The notes: generated by a model from the letters alone, not told the origin. A stretch of DNA of 64,000 nt from Bacillus sp. EB600 (GCF_024494385.1 NZ_JAEVLT010000021.1:20455-84454), one strand, 5' to 3'. Shown: positions 50,368 to 59,125, counted from the first letter of the stretch. Program-made: numbers and translations.

Positions 50368-50394
50368 GATGCCGGAAGAAGGCATCGCTTTTTC
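50368..50394 (+). terminator. Terminator after the DMT remnant
   Basis: CGATGCC pairs with GGCATCG; CTTTTTC follows. Confidence 0.8.
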
Positions 50395-50642
50395 ACGAAC
50401 GAGTTTGTTGAAGAGTGTTATTTATTCTTTTTTCAACGAACGGGGGCTTTTCTTGAATATCACTGTAGCAGTCCTATTCTGAACGCTCTTCTATTAAAGG
50501 GCGCTATTCTTATATTAGAAGGCGTCTTTTTGTAATGAAAATTAAACAACCAAAAAAAGTTTTAAAAGGGTACTTGATCCTAACACTATGTCAGGATGTA
50601 TAGTAATGTTGCCGGCGAAAATAATTCGTACGAAATGAGGGG

Positions 50643-51367
50643 TTGATTCTGAATAAAATAACTTGGAAGGTTGGAGAATTAGCTAAACAAACCGGACTTA
50701 CGGTACGAATGCTTCATCATTACGATAAGATTAGCCTATTTTCTCCTTCGCAGTATTCAAATACGGGTCATAGACTTTATACGGAGTCGGATATAGTCAG
50801 GCTACAACAAATTATGTCACTTAAGCAGTTAGGCTTTGCTTTGGAAGAAATTAAAGAGATAATGGAAAATCGAAATTTTAATCCGGTTGAAATTATCAAA
50901 GTCCAGTTAGATGATGTAAAAAGACGCATTCGGCTACAAGAACTGTTATGTAGTCGGTTGGAGAAAATATACGAATTGCTTAATAGTCAACAAGAAGTGT
51001 CGCCCGAACAATTTATAAATTTAATTGAGGTGATTAATATGAATAAAGATAAATATTTTACCCTAGAGCAACAGGAAAAGATGTTCAAACAGTTTGGACT
51101 AGAGGAAAGAAAGCAGTATGTAAGTGAATGGTCTGAAATAACTGCAAAGATACAGTGGAATATGAGAAGGGGACACCACCTGAAAACCTAGACGTAACAC
51201 AATTGGCAAAACAATGGAATGAATTCGTCAATAAGTTGACTTTTGGGGATCCAGAGATATCCAAAGCAGCTGAACGTTATTATAAAGAGAATCCTGAAAT
51301 AGGAGAGAAATTTGGGATAGATAAACAGCTTTCTGACTACATCAAGAAGGCAATGTCACATATTTGA
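50643..51367 (+). pseudogene. MerR-family regulator with TipAS domain, frameshifted
   Basis: The N-terminal MerR helix-turn-helix (WKVGELAKQTGLTVRMLHHY; NTGHRLYTESDIVRL) and dimerisation helix are intact. The effector domain runs to EWSEITAKIQ, where a single indel near 51155 shifts frame; the family sequence continues VEYEKGTPPENLDVTQLAKQ and ENPEIGEKFGIDKQLSDYI. TipAS domains bind drugs or peptides and trigger efflux genes. Start codon unclear: TTG 50643 is very near GAGGGG; CTG 50649 is better spaced. Confidence 0.8.
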
Positions 51368-51386
51368 ATCATCTTTATTACTACAG

Positions 51387-51424
51387 AAAAAGTCGTGAGC
51401 TTTTGTATAGTCACGACTTTTTCT
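51387..51424 (+). terminator. Terminator of the MerR gene
   Basis: AAAAAGTCGTGA pairs with TCACGACTTTTT and a CTTTTT tail follows. Confidence 0.88.
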
Positions 51425-51457
51425 TTTTAAGTAATCGGGCGCTTTTATGAAGTAACT

Positions 51458-51503
51458 AAAGCCTAATTTCTCACTTATAACAACGAGAAATTAGGCTTTT
51501 TAT
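51458..51503. terminator. Second terminator-like hairpin
   Basis: AAAGCCTAATTTCTC pairs perfectly with GAGAAATTAGGCTTT and TT tails follow. No gene lies directly upstream, so its transcript may be lost or antisense. Confidence 0.7.
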
Positions 51504-51892
51504 ATTTGAATTTCCATACAATTTAAATCAGCATTTTCCTGACGCTACCCCTACCTGACAAAATAGTGAATTAGAGGAGTCTTTTATTGGTAAGAAGTTG
51601 GCGAGACATGGAAAATTACTTGTCAAGGACTGGTACAAAAGATGGCAAAAGTGGAAATTCTAATGGCAGTAATCAATCCTCGGGTCTAATTGGCATTGAA
51701 TTGCAAGGTGCAATGGCTATATATACAGTGAGTTTAAAAAGAATATTGAAACTAATAGATTAAAATAAGGGGAAAATTAACCCCAATTCACGTTTTAAAT
51801 TTTAAGTCACTTTTTTGATATTACTACTTACCTACCAGCGAAAAAGCGGAGGATTTTCAGTGGCCTCTTTTATTTGATACACTTTTTATGCT

Positions 51893-51945
51893 TGACATAT
51901 CACCAATAATCTTGATATTATTTATTATAATGTCAAGATTATTGG
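51893..51945. promoter_or_regulatory. Promoter-like site with a 13-bp perfect inverted repeat
   Basis: CCAATAATCTTGA at 51903-51915 is repeated inverted at 51933-51945, 17 bases apart. TTGACA at 51893 with TATTAT 18 bases on forms a plausible promoter inside the dyad, and the minus strand also reads TTGACATTATAAT. This layout is typical of an autorepressor operator, but no regulator gene follows. The rest of 51504-52152 shows nothing else. Confidence 0.5.
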
Positions 51946-52152
51946 GAATATTTATTTTTTTAATAATCACTACTAATCTAAGAGAAATAGAAACAATTCA
52001 AAAGATAAAATAAGGACAGCTTTACCAAAAGATAAAGCTGCTCAAATGGAGTTGGTTCTTAAATTTTTACCGCATTAATCGTTCATTTAATAGCTCTTTT
52101 TTAGGTTTTATTTTTAAAAAATAAACTGGTAAAAATGGTACTTAAATTTTTA

Positions 52153-52710
52153 CTACTCAAGATTTGCGTGCCTACCGTACATGACCCCGGATTCCAATCC
52201 CTTCTTATTCATCACTCTTAATATGACAGCATCAAAAAACAATAGGAGGGTTTGCTCAAATAGTGAACCCATGGGTTGGATGGTTTTGTAATCAGTGTCT
52301 GCACCAGCTTTAGGTTTGGCTGGTATTTTAATTGCTAAATCGCTTAATTTTCCAATAGTAGACTCAGGAGAAATCGTGACAACTGCGATTGATGCATCTA
52401 AATTTTTAGCCTTCTCTGCCATTGACACTAAACTTTTTGTTTCACCTGAACCGGAAGCAATAATTAAAATGTCGTCTTTTTCAAGACTGGGGGTTACCGT
52501 TTCACCAACTACAAAGGCATCAAACCCCATATGCATCAATCGCATCACAAATGATTTGGCCATAAATCCAGATCTACCTGCGCCCGCTACAAACACCTTC
52601 TTAGACTCAAGAATCGTATCTACCAATCTTTCAGCTTCATTTTCATCTATTAAGTCTATTGTCCGATTTAACTCATTTACAATTTCAGTAGCGTATTTAA
52701 TAGTTGTCAT
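52153..52710 (-). CDS. hxlB: 6-phospho-3-hexuloisomerase
   Basis: Isomerises 3-hexulose 6-phosphate, made by Hps from formaldehyde and ribulose 5-phosphate, to fructose 6-phosphate. The 185-residue SIS-domain protein has VFVAGAGRSGFMAKSFVMRL, GETVTPSLEKDDILIIASGS and the C-terminal QPMGSLFEQTLLLF. It starts 17 bases after hps1, with AGGAAAGG upstream, so the two form an hps-phi operon like hxlAB of B. subtilis. Only one phi gene is present for two hps genes. I see no clear terminator after it. Confidence 0.95.
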   Translation of the reverse strand: MTTIKYATEIVNELNRTIDLIDENEAERLVDTILESKKVFVAGAGRSGFMAKSFVMRLMHMGFDAFVVGETVTPSLEKDDILIIASGSGETKSLVSMAEKAKNLDASIAVVTISPESTIGKLSDLAIKIPAKPKAGADTDYKTIQPMGSLFEQTLLLFFDAVILRVMNKKGLESGVMYGRHANLE

Positions 52711-52727
52711 AATTGAAATTACCTTTC

Positions 52728-53369
52728 CTAAGCAAAAGTCTTTTGATTAATTAAATCTTGCATTTTAGCAGCGACAGCTTTTTTATTATCTTGGTTAGCA
52801 ATACCGCCACCTACAATGATAAGGTCAGGGTTTGATTTAAGAACCTCTGGAAGTGTTTCTAATTTAATACCGCCTGCGATTGCAGTTTTTGCATTTTTTA
52901 CAACACTTTTAATTGTTTCAAGGTCTTTAAATGAATTTTGACCTTTTGCTTGTAGGTCGTAACCTGTATGGACACAAATATAGTCTACACCCATTTCGTC
53001 AACTTCTTGCGCACGTTTGGCAATATCTTTAACAGCAATTAAATCAATGAGGATTTGTTTACCTAGTTTTTTTGCTTCTGCAACTGCGCCTTTGATAGAC
53101 TCATCTTCAGCTACAGCTAGAATAGTGATGATATCAGCACCATATTCAGCTGCTTTTAAAACTTCGTAACCTGCTGCATCCATTGTTTTCATGTCAGCTA
53201 GTACTTGTAATTGAGGGAATGCTTCTTTAACAGCTCTTACTGCTTGAAGACCTTCAATTTTAACAACCGGTGTACCGATTTCTACGATATCAATGTAGTC
53301 TTTAACTTCTTCCACCAATTTAATTGCTTCTTCTGTATTTACAAGGTCTAACGCTAATTGTAGTTTCAT
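52728..53369 (-). CDS. hxlA: 3-Hexulose-6-phosphate synthase, copy 1
   Basis: Fixes formaldehyde onto ribulose 5-phosphate. The 213-residue protein of the OMP decarboxylase superfamily has the catalytic DxKxxD motif in LADMKTMDAAGYE, the VDYICVHTGYDLQA region and the phosphate loop LIIVGGGIAN. GGGAGAG precedes the ATG. A TATAAT box at 53409-53414 and a 45-nt HxlR-type box at 53436-53480 lie upstream. First gene of hps1-phi. Confidence 0.96.
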   Translation of the reverse strand: MKLQLALDLVNTEEAIKLVEEVKDYIDIVEIGTPVVKIEGLQAVRAVKEAFPQLQVLADMKTMDAAGYEVLKAAEYGADIITILAVAEDESIKGAVAEAKKLGKQILIDLIAVKDIAKRAQEVDEMGVDYICVHTGYDLQAKGQNSFKDLETIKSVVKNAKTAIAGGIKLETLPEVLKSNPDLIIVGGGIANQDNKKAVAAKMQDLINQKTFA

Positions 53370-53408
53370 TTTTTTCTCTCCCTAATAAAATTTATTTGCT
53401 ACACCGTT

Positions 53409-53414
53409 ATTATA
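53409..53414 (-). promoter_or_regulatory. -10 box of hps1-phi
   Basis: TATAAT on the minus strand, 40 bases before the hps1 start. No TTGACA is visible; instead the 45-nt box ends exactly 20 bases upstream, as at hps2. That is typical of activator-dependent promoters. Confidence 0.75.
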
Positions 53415-53435
53415 TGTTGTAATTTTTAGAAATTA

Positions 53436-53480
53436 AAGTATGCACTTTTTAATCATATAGTGTCTAAAAATATACTATTA
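53436..53480 (+). promoter_or_regulatory. HxlR-type 45-nt box C (upstream of hps1)
   Basis: Matches box D at 39 of 45 positions. It starts AAGTATGCAC on the plus strand, so it points away from the hps1 gene. Its gene-proximal end is 20 bases from TATAAT. Confidence 0.82.
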
Positions 53481-53817
53481 GAGAGTGCAATAAAGTTAAT
53501 GCCAGATAAAATGTCTGTTTTGACTTTCCAGTTACTTTTTAATTCGTCGAAGTATTTAATCTCTATCCACTGATTAGAGTGAAAGGATGATAATATCACC
53601 GAGAATATCACAATACTGTAATACAATTGCTAACCGTCTATAATTAGTCCCTTAAGTGAGAAGTTACATAGTAACTATATAAGTAAAGTTCTTAATTACT
53701 TTGTGTCGAGAGGTGGACCTTGTGCAAATATATAGGGTGGATACTCTTATGTAGTAGGAAGTAACGGAAATAACGGAAATTAGTTCACTCCACGATTATA
53801 ATGAGGGGAAATAATAA

Positions 53818-53877
53818 ACACCAAAAAACTACAAGCATCAACCCGTATTGGGATTGTTGCTTGTAGTTTTTTGGTGT
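53818..53877. terminator. 20-bp perfect hairpin after hxlR copy 2
   Basis: ACACCAAAAAACTACAAGCA pairs perfectly with its complement at 53858-53877 around a 20-base loop. On the minus strand it lies 118 bases after the hxlR2 stop and is followed by TTTATTATTT, so it is probably the hxlR2 terminator. Other bases of 53481-53995 show no gene. Confidence 0.6.
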
Positions 53878-53995
53878 CGCTTAATATTAATTTTTTAATG
53901 TTAACTTGGTGAGCGTGTTTTTATACATAATTTTACGTATTTATACCTATAATCCCCTTTTGAAGCACGATCATAATAAGACTAGCCTTACTTTA

Positions 53996-54358
53996 CTAGA
54001 CAGACTCGGTTTTTTCTACCTGATTTTTCAAGACAGTCTCAATATAGTTTTTACCCCATTCATACATAGAATCGAGTATTGGCATTAGACTTTTCCCTGT
54101 TTCAGTCAGTGAGTATTCTACTTTAGGTGGTACTATGGGATAGACTTTACGGTGTATAATGAGGTCTTCTTCAAGTTCTCTTAGTTGACTAACAAGCATT
54201 CTCTGTGTAATTCCGGGGATGAGTGATTTTAGTTCATTAAATCGTTTGGTTCCCTCTTTCCCCAAATGCCACATAATTAGCATTTTCCATTTACCACCAA
54301 TGATAGAAAGCGTCAATTCTTTCTCACAGTTAAATGTTTTGTCAGTAAGATGTCCCAA
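53996..54358 (-). CDS. hxlR: HxlR-family regulator, copy 2
   Basis: A 120-residue winged-helix regulator, closely similar to copy 1 (9607-9945): [20 protein letters not shown] and [20 protein letters not shown]. Formaldehyde-sensing Cys11 and Lys13 are conserved. TTG start behind GGAGGGGG. It has about eight extra C-terminal residues (VEKTESV). It lies upstream of, and in the same direction as, hps1-phi but is separated by a hairpin, and one 45-nt box lies just before it. In B. subtilis hxlR is divergent from hxlAB; here the layout differs. Confidence 0.9.
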   Translation of the reverse strand: MGHLTDKTFNCEKELTLSIIGGKWKMLIMWHLGKEGTKRFNELKSLIPGITQRMLVSQLRELEEDLIIHRKVYPIVPPKVEYSLTETGKSLMPILDSMYEWGKNYIETVLKNQVEKTESV

Positions 54359-54386
54359 TTGTTTCCCCCTCCGTTTCTTATAAAAA

Positions 54387-54431
54387 TAAAAGTATATCTT
54401 TTAATACTATATAATAAAGAAGTGCGTACCT
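54387..54431 (-). promoter_or_regulatory. HxlR-type 45-nt box E (at hxlR copy 2)
   Basis: Reads AGGTACGCAC to GATATACTTTTA on the minus strand, in the same direction as the gene, as boxes A and B do at hxlR1. Its end lies about 28 bases before the start codon, overlapping a possible -10 (TATACT). Confidence 0.75.
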
Positions 54432-54737
54432 ACAAATAAAATTTGTCAATATTATACTAATTGAATCAATTTCACAATTGCTACTTTTAAAATTGCTTAG
54501 ATTAATCTTAGGTAGATTTATCGTTTTTTTTAAAATTAGGCAGCTATTTTTTGCTGGTTTTCTAACTGTTTATTGATTCGATCTACTGCCAGTTTTTAAG
54601 CGTTTGATAAAGATCCATTTATCTGTCCTCATTGCCATCGTGAAATGGATTTAGTTGAAATATGGCATGAGATTACGGATTTTTGTATCATTACATGGAG
54701 GATATGGAATCCATTAAAAGGATCAGGAGGAATAATC

Positions 54738-55048
54738 TTGACCAAAGACAAAGAACTGGATGAATTGAGTCAGGCATTTTTGGAATCGATAGATAAGGAT
54801 GATCCATTTGGTTTAAATGAAGAGATAAAAATAATCGCTTTCAATTTTAGGATTGTGGTAAAGAAGATGGGGTTTTAGGATATGTTGTTGAAGAATTTCA
54901 TTTTGATTTAAAAGAAGATGAAGAAGTGGAAGTAGTATGTCCATTTTGCAATGGAACAATGGACGTGCGAGAAAAAACCCAAGTATATAGTCTTCATTTG
55001 GGATTGGATTTAAGTCGCGTTAGGGATTTTGTTCTTTGTTGCGTATAA
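54738..55048 (+). pseudogene. Small zinc-ribbon protein, frameshifted
   Basis: AGGAGG precedes TTG 54738 and the product begins TKDKELDELSQAFLESIDKD. After a shift near 54845 the sequence continues CGKEDGVLGYVVEEFHFDLK and VEVVCPFCNGTMDVREKTQ, giving a CxxC zinc-ribbon pair. Upstream, at about 54620-54720, CPHCHREMDLVEIWHEITDF resembles the end of an IS91-like or similar transposase. No function is proposed. Confidence 0.5.
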
Positions 55049-55369
55049 TTCAGAAATCCATTAATCATTGTACTTTGGTTAATGGATTTCTCGTTGTCTG
55101 AAACCTCTGATTAGAAACCAAAATGGCGTCTCTAATAAGAAGGGTTTCCTAATTATAGATAGAGTCTAACCCATTACTCTATTGTCACAATAATGGATTA
55201 TAACAATATAACCAGGCTGAATACTTTCTGGTGGGTCTTGTAAAAAGTACCATGTGTAAGAAACCGGTTGTGACAGTAGTGAGTTCTATTTACAGCAAGC
55301 CGCCATTCGACTCTTTAAGAGAAACGAATGTTTTTTTTCTGGGGTTCATTATATTTTGAATATTTTGAA
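55049..55369. other. Intergenic region
   Basis: No coding frame or RNA gene recognised. It leads into the promoter and hairpin at 55370. Confidence 0.45.
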
Positions 55370-55428
55370 TTGACATTCTTTTGTATATGGTAAAATGGAT
55401 GGAGATGTTCCCCATTTTACCATATACA
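55370..55428 (+). promoter_or_regulatory. Promoter overlapped by a 17-bp perfect dyad
   Basis: TTGACA at 55370 is followed by TAAAAT 15 bases on. TGTATATGGTAAAATGG at 55382-55398 is repeated inverted at 55412-55428 with 13 bases between, covering the spacer and -10. No T-run follows, so an operator or a 5' leader hairpin is more likely than a terminator. It lies 46 bases before the flavoprotein gene. Confidence 0.6.
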
Positions 55429-55473
55429 TTCCTACTGTAAACAGACGATAGGTTGAGAGAAGGGAAAAAAGAT

Positions 55474-56610
55474 ATGACTGCTACTACAGATGTCCGAAAT
55501 AAAATAATGACTAAATTAAAAGAATTGACACCTGATTTTCAGAAACGGGAAGGTGAATTGGACGAATTGAACTCATTTCCCTATCAAAATGTCAAAGAGT
55601 TGAAGGAAATTGCGTATACAACATTAACTTTGCCTAAAGTGTTAGGCGGCGAAGGTATTTCTTTAACGGAGTTCCTTACTTTTCAAGAGCAAATTGCAAA
55701 AGGATGCGGATCGACAGCATTATCGATTGGCTGGCATATGGGAATAATACTAGAATTTGCTGAACATAATCACTGGAAAAAAGAGCTGGTTCCCCTATTA
55801 AGCAATGAGATTCAGAAAGGAGCGCTGATTAATACAGCTGAAAGTGAACGCAATGCCGGCAGTCCATTAAGAGGAGCAAGGCCAACGACAACGGCCGTTT
55901 TATCCAGCGACCAGCAGTATTATATCATTACAGGTGAAAAAACATTCACCTCAGCATCGCCTGTACTTGATTTCATCTTCGTGACAGCTACACTGGAGGA
56001 CGGCAAAATTGCTACTTTCCTCGTTCCGAAGAGTTTAAAGGGTGTCTCCATTCGTGAAACATGGGACAGTGTGGCACTGAGAGGAACTGCCAGTCACGAT
56101 TTAATTCTTGATTATGTCGAAGTCCCAGTCAACTATTTGATGGAGTATTCGACTCATGAAAATAAAAATCGCAGAAAAGGCTGGCTGCTTCATATTCCCG
56201 CATGCTACCTTGGTATTGCAGGAGCTGCACGTGACTATGCCGTTAAGTTTGCCGCTAATTATGTACCGACAAGCCTTGGAAAACCAATTGGAACACTACC
56301 AAACATACAGCAGCAAATTGGTGAGATGGAATTGAAATTGCTTTTATCCAAACAGTTTTTATTTGGTGTTGCTGCTCAATATGAAGAAAGTCCGCAAAAG
56401 GATTATAAATTAGAAATTGCCGCAGTAAAAACCTTTGTAACCAATCAAGCAATCGAAATTGTTGACTTAGCCATGAGGATTGTAGGAGCAAGAAGTCTGT
56501 CTCAACAAAACCCTCTTCACCGCTATTATCAAAATGCCCGAGCAGGGCTGCATAATCCACCAATGGATGATATTACACTTCAAATGCTTGCTGAAAACGC
56601 CTTGAAATAA
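55474..56610 (+). CDS. Acyl-CoA dehydrogenase-family flavoprotein (YdbM-like)
   Basis: A 378-residue protein with the three acyl-CoA dehydrogenase domains: N-terminal helices, a beta domain (NAGSPLRGARPTTTAVLSS; ITGEKTFTSASPVLDFIFV; TWDSVALRGTASHDL) and a C-terminal helical domain (IVGARSLSQQNPLHRYYQN). It resembles B. subtilis YdbM and sulfur-acquisition monooxygenases of the SfnB/DszC type more than beta-oxidation enzymes. The active-site Glu of true dehydrogenases is not evident. AAGGGA precedes ATG 55474. Single-gene unit with its own promoter dyad and terminator. Confidence 0.82.
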   Translation: MTATTDVRNKIMTKLKELTPDFQKREGELDELNSFPYQNVKELKEIAYTTLTLPKVLGGEGISLTEFLTFQEQIAKGCGSTALSIGWHMGIILEFAEHNHWKKELVPLLSNEIQKGALINTAESERNAGSPLRGARPTTTAVLSSDQQYYIITGEKTFTSASPVLDFIFVTATLEDGKIATFLVPKSLKGVSIRETWDSVALRGTASHDLILDYVEVPVNYLMEYSTHENKNRRKGWLLHIPACYLGIAGAARDYAVKFAANYVPTSLGKPIGTLPNIQQQIGEMELKLLLSKQFLFGVAAQYEESPQKDYKLEIAAVKTFVTNQAIEIVDLAMRIVGARSLSQQNPLHRYYQNARAGLHNPPMDDITLQMLAENALK

Positions 56611-56641
56611 ATGGATGGTGACTGTTCCCCATCCATTTTCT
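56609..56641 (+). terminator. Terminator of the flavoprotein gene
   Basis: AAATGGATGG overlaps the stop codon and pairs with CCATCCATTT, followed by TC and a T-rich run. Confidence 0.78.
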
Positions 56642-57162
56642 GTATTTTTCATTTTTTGACTTGATTTCAATTTGCGAAGCCGCAAGGCGAAGTATAGGTG
56701 CTGACGCCTTTTCCAGTGCTGGAAGGAAGGTACATTTAATCCATCATGTACAGAGTTAGTCAATACATCCCATAAATAATGCCAAAAGCTAAAAATAGTT
56801 TCGTTTTGAATATCATATTAATCCTCTTTCTATTAATTTGTTTTACATGTAAATATTATTTACTAAGAAGTAAATGTAGTATTTGATTACCAAGTAATCA
56901 ATATATTAGTTTGAATAGTAATAAAGTTCAAATTATTTTTCGTTGTAAAAAAATTAGTAAAATACTATTGTAAACTTGATAGTATGCTTAAAAGCAGAAT
57001 TCATAAGGCTTTGGACGAATTAAATGGAAAATTTCTTATATTACTGTATTTTGTCACTGAAATATAAAAGAGGACGGAGAATGGAATTTTAAAATTGAAT
57101 TAGGACTGAGGAAAGAAAAGCTAAAATCGATTTTTTTAAACATAATTTTATATAAAACTTCA
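56642..57162. other. Intergenic region before hps2
   Basis: More than 500 bases without a supported gene. A short frame on the minus strand continues from the flavoprotein shadow and is not accepted. Confidence 0.5.
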
Positions 57163-57207
57163 TTATGGTATATATTTAGATACTATATGAAAAAAAAGTG
57201 CATACTT
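57163..57207 (-). promoter_or_regulatory. HxlR-type 45-nt box D (upstream of hps2)
   Basis: On the minus strand starts AAGTATGCAC and includes CATATAGTATCT. Like box C it points away from the hps gene, and its near end is 20 bases from TATAAT. Confidence 0.82.
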
Positions 57208-57228
57208 TCTTTTCTGAAAATTGCCACT

Positions 57229-57234
57229 TATAAT
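57229..57234 (+). promoter_or_regulatory. -10 box of hps2
   Basis: TATAAT, 40 bases before the hps2 start, exactly as at hps1. No consensus -35 is present. Confidence 0.75.
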
Positions 57235-57274
57235 AAAAATTGTATCAAACAAACCAATAAGAGGTGAAAAATTT

Positions 57275-57907
57275 ATGAAACTACAATTAGCATTAGACCT
57301 TGTAAACATTCCAGAAGCAAAAAGGCTAGTAAGAGAAGTAGAGGCGTATATTGATGTGGTGGAAATTGGCACACCGGTTGTTATCAATGAAGGCCTTAGG
57401 GCTGTAAAAGAAATTAAAGAAGCCTTTCCTAATCTGACCGTATTAGCAGACCTAAAAATTATGGATGCAGGTGCCTTTGAAGTTATGAAAGCATCTGAAG
57501 CGGGTGCTGATATCATCACAGTACTAGGCGCAACTGACGATTCAACTATTAAAGGCGCAGTAGAAGAGGCTAAAAAACAAGGGACAAAAATTCTAATTGA
57601 TATGATCAATGTAAAAGATCTTGAGAAACGTGCAAAAGAAGTGGATGCTCTTGGAGTAGACTATATTTGTGTACACACTGGTTACGATCTTCAAGCAGCT
57701 GGAGAAAGCCCATTTGAACAGCTTAAAACTATTAAACGTGTGGTGAAAAATGCGAAAACAGCTGTTGCAGGGGGCATTAAATTAAATACATTGCCGGAAG
57801 CCATTAAAGCACAGCCTGATCTTGTCATTGTTGGCGGAGGTATTACTGGACATGATGATAAAAAAGCCGTAGCTTCCCAAATGCGAGAATTAGTTAAACA
57901 AAGTTAA
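57275..57907 (+). CDS. 3-Hexulose-6-phosphate synthase, copy 2
   Basis: A 210-residue Hps, clearly related to copy 1 but distinct: LADLKIMDAGAFEVM carries the catalytic DxKxxD motif, with VDYICVHTGYDLQAAGESP and LVIVGGGITGHDDKKAV. AAGAGGTG precedes ATG 57275; the frame upstream to 57221 overlaps the promoter. No phi follows, so it depends on the phi at 52153 or another copy. A cupin gene pair follows. The shared promoter design implies co-regulation with hps1-phi. Confidence 0.95.
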   Translation: MKLQLALDLVNIPEAKRLVREVEAYIDVVEIGTPVVINEGLRAVKEIKEAFPNLTVLADLKIMDAGAFEVMKASEAGADIITVLGATDDSTIKGAVEEAKKQGTKILIDMINVKDLEKRAKEVDALGVDYICVHTGYDLQAAGESPFEQLKTIKRVVKNAKTAVAGGIKLNTLPEAIKAQPDLVIVGGGITGHDDKKAVASQMRELVKQS

Positions 57908-58080
57908 TGTAAACTATTTCCTTATAATATTTCGAAGGTTTTTATTTTCATGATTAGCTAAAAATGCTATTATATATCAAGATGACAGAATATTTATAAA
58001 ATTTTGTATTTATTGAGTAACAATAGTATAAAATGAAAGCTATTAAAAGAATAATAGAAAAACTTAATGGAGTGAAAAAG

Positions 58081-58494
58081 ATGAGTGAGAAAACAGTAGA
58101 AAAAGCAGAATTCAATTATTTAAGTAAAAAACCTGGTGTCCAGTTAATTAAAGCAGGCACATATAAAAAGATAGAATTAAATAAAGTGTTGGGAATCCCG
58201 GCGGTTAAAAGCCAAATTATTGATGTGCCGATTACTTCAAAAGAAAATGCATTATCATTGGGTTACTTCTCCATGCAGCCTGGAGAAGAATTCGAATTTA
58301 CGTATACATTCTTAGAAGTGAAGACTGTTTTAAACGGAAAAATTGTGATACGTGATGACCAAGGGAAAAAGTATGTAGCAGAAGCAGGCGATGTATTAAT
58401 TTTCAGCCCAGATACAACTGTCATTTTTGATGGTGAGAGCGATGGGGATGCCATTTATACAGGGCATAGATTACCTGAACCATTATTTATGTAA
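58081..58494 (+). CDS. EutQ-like cupin protein, copy 1
   Basis: A 137-residue single-domain cupin. The beta-barrel motifs are MQPGEEFEFTYTFLEVKTVL then NGKIVIRDDQGKKYVAEAGD and VLIFSPDTTVIFDG. Overall this resembles the cupin domain of ethanolamine utilisation protein EutQ. The usual metal histidines are mostly absent, so catalysis is uncertain. GGAG precedes ATG 58081. It follows hps2 by about 170 bases, and an almost identical copy follows. Function in formaldehyde metabolism is suggested only by position. Confidence 0.82.
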   Translation: MSEKTVEKAEFNYLSKKPGVQLIKAGTYKKIELNKVLGIPAVKSQIIDVPITSKENALSLGYFSMQPGEEFEFTYTFLEVKTVLNGKIVIRDDQGKKYVAEAGDVLIFSPDTTVIFDGESDGDAIYTGHRLPEPLFM

Positions 58495-58711
58495 ATTGGG
58501 ATCCAAAACAAAAGTCCCAAAATTAAACGAATTTACAAAGAACTGAATCTTTGTAAGAAAACATAATCAATTTGCGGGTTATTCCGAAAGTAGTACGAGT
58601 TCCATGTGAAGAAGATATTCTAAATAAGTTTAAACCTATTTAGAATACAAGAATTTTTCAGAAAATGTAAGCGGTTAGAAAAACAATAAAAACCTAAATG
58701 GAGTGAAGAAG

Positions 58712-59125
58712 ATGAGTGAGAAAACAGTAGAAAAAGCAGAATTCAATTATTTAAGTAAAAAACCTGGTGTCCAGTTAATTAAAGCAGGCACATATAAAAA
58801 GATAGAATTAAATAAAGTGTTGGGAATCCCGGCAGTTAAAAGCCAAATTATTGATGTGCCGATTACTTCAAAAGAAAATGCATTATCATTGGGTTATTTC
58901 TCCATGCAGCCTGGAGAAGAATTCGAATTTACGTATACATTCTTAGAAGTGAAGACTGTTTTAAACGGAAAAATTGTGATACGTGATGACCAAGGGAAAA
59001 AGTATGTAGCAGAAGCAGGCGATGTACTAATTTTCAGCCCAGATACAACTGTTATTTTTGATGGTGAGAGCGACGGAGATGCCATTTATACAGGACATAG
59101 ATTACCTGAACCATTATTTATGTAA
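58712..59125 (+). CDS. EutQ-like cupin protein, copy 2 (identical protein)
   Basis: Encodes the same 137 residues as copy 1. The base differences I can find within the coding region (for example GCG/GCA, TAC/TAT, GTA-TTA/GTA-CTA, GTC/GTT, GGG/GGA) are all synonymous. GGAG precedes ATG 58712; the GTG at 58703 overlaps it. The tandem repeat unit is about 630 bases and includes the ribosome site and roughly 110 bases after the stop. Confidence 0.82.
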   Translation: MSEKTVEKAEFNYLSKKPGVQLIKAGTYKKIELNKVLGIPAVKSQIIDVPITSKENALSLGYFSMQPGEEFEFTYTFLEVKTVLNGKIVIRDDQGKKYVAEAGDVLIFSPDTTVIFDGESDGDAIYTGHRLPEPLFM

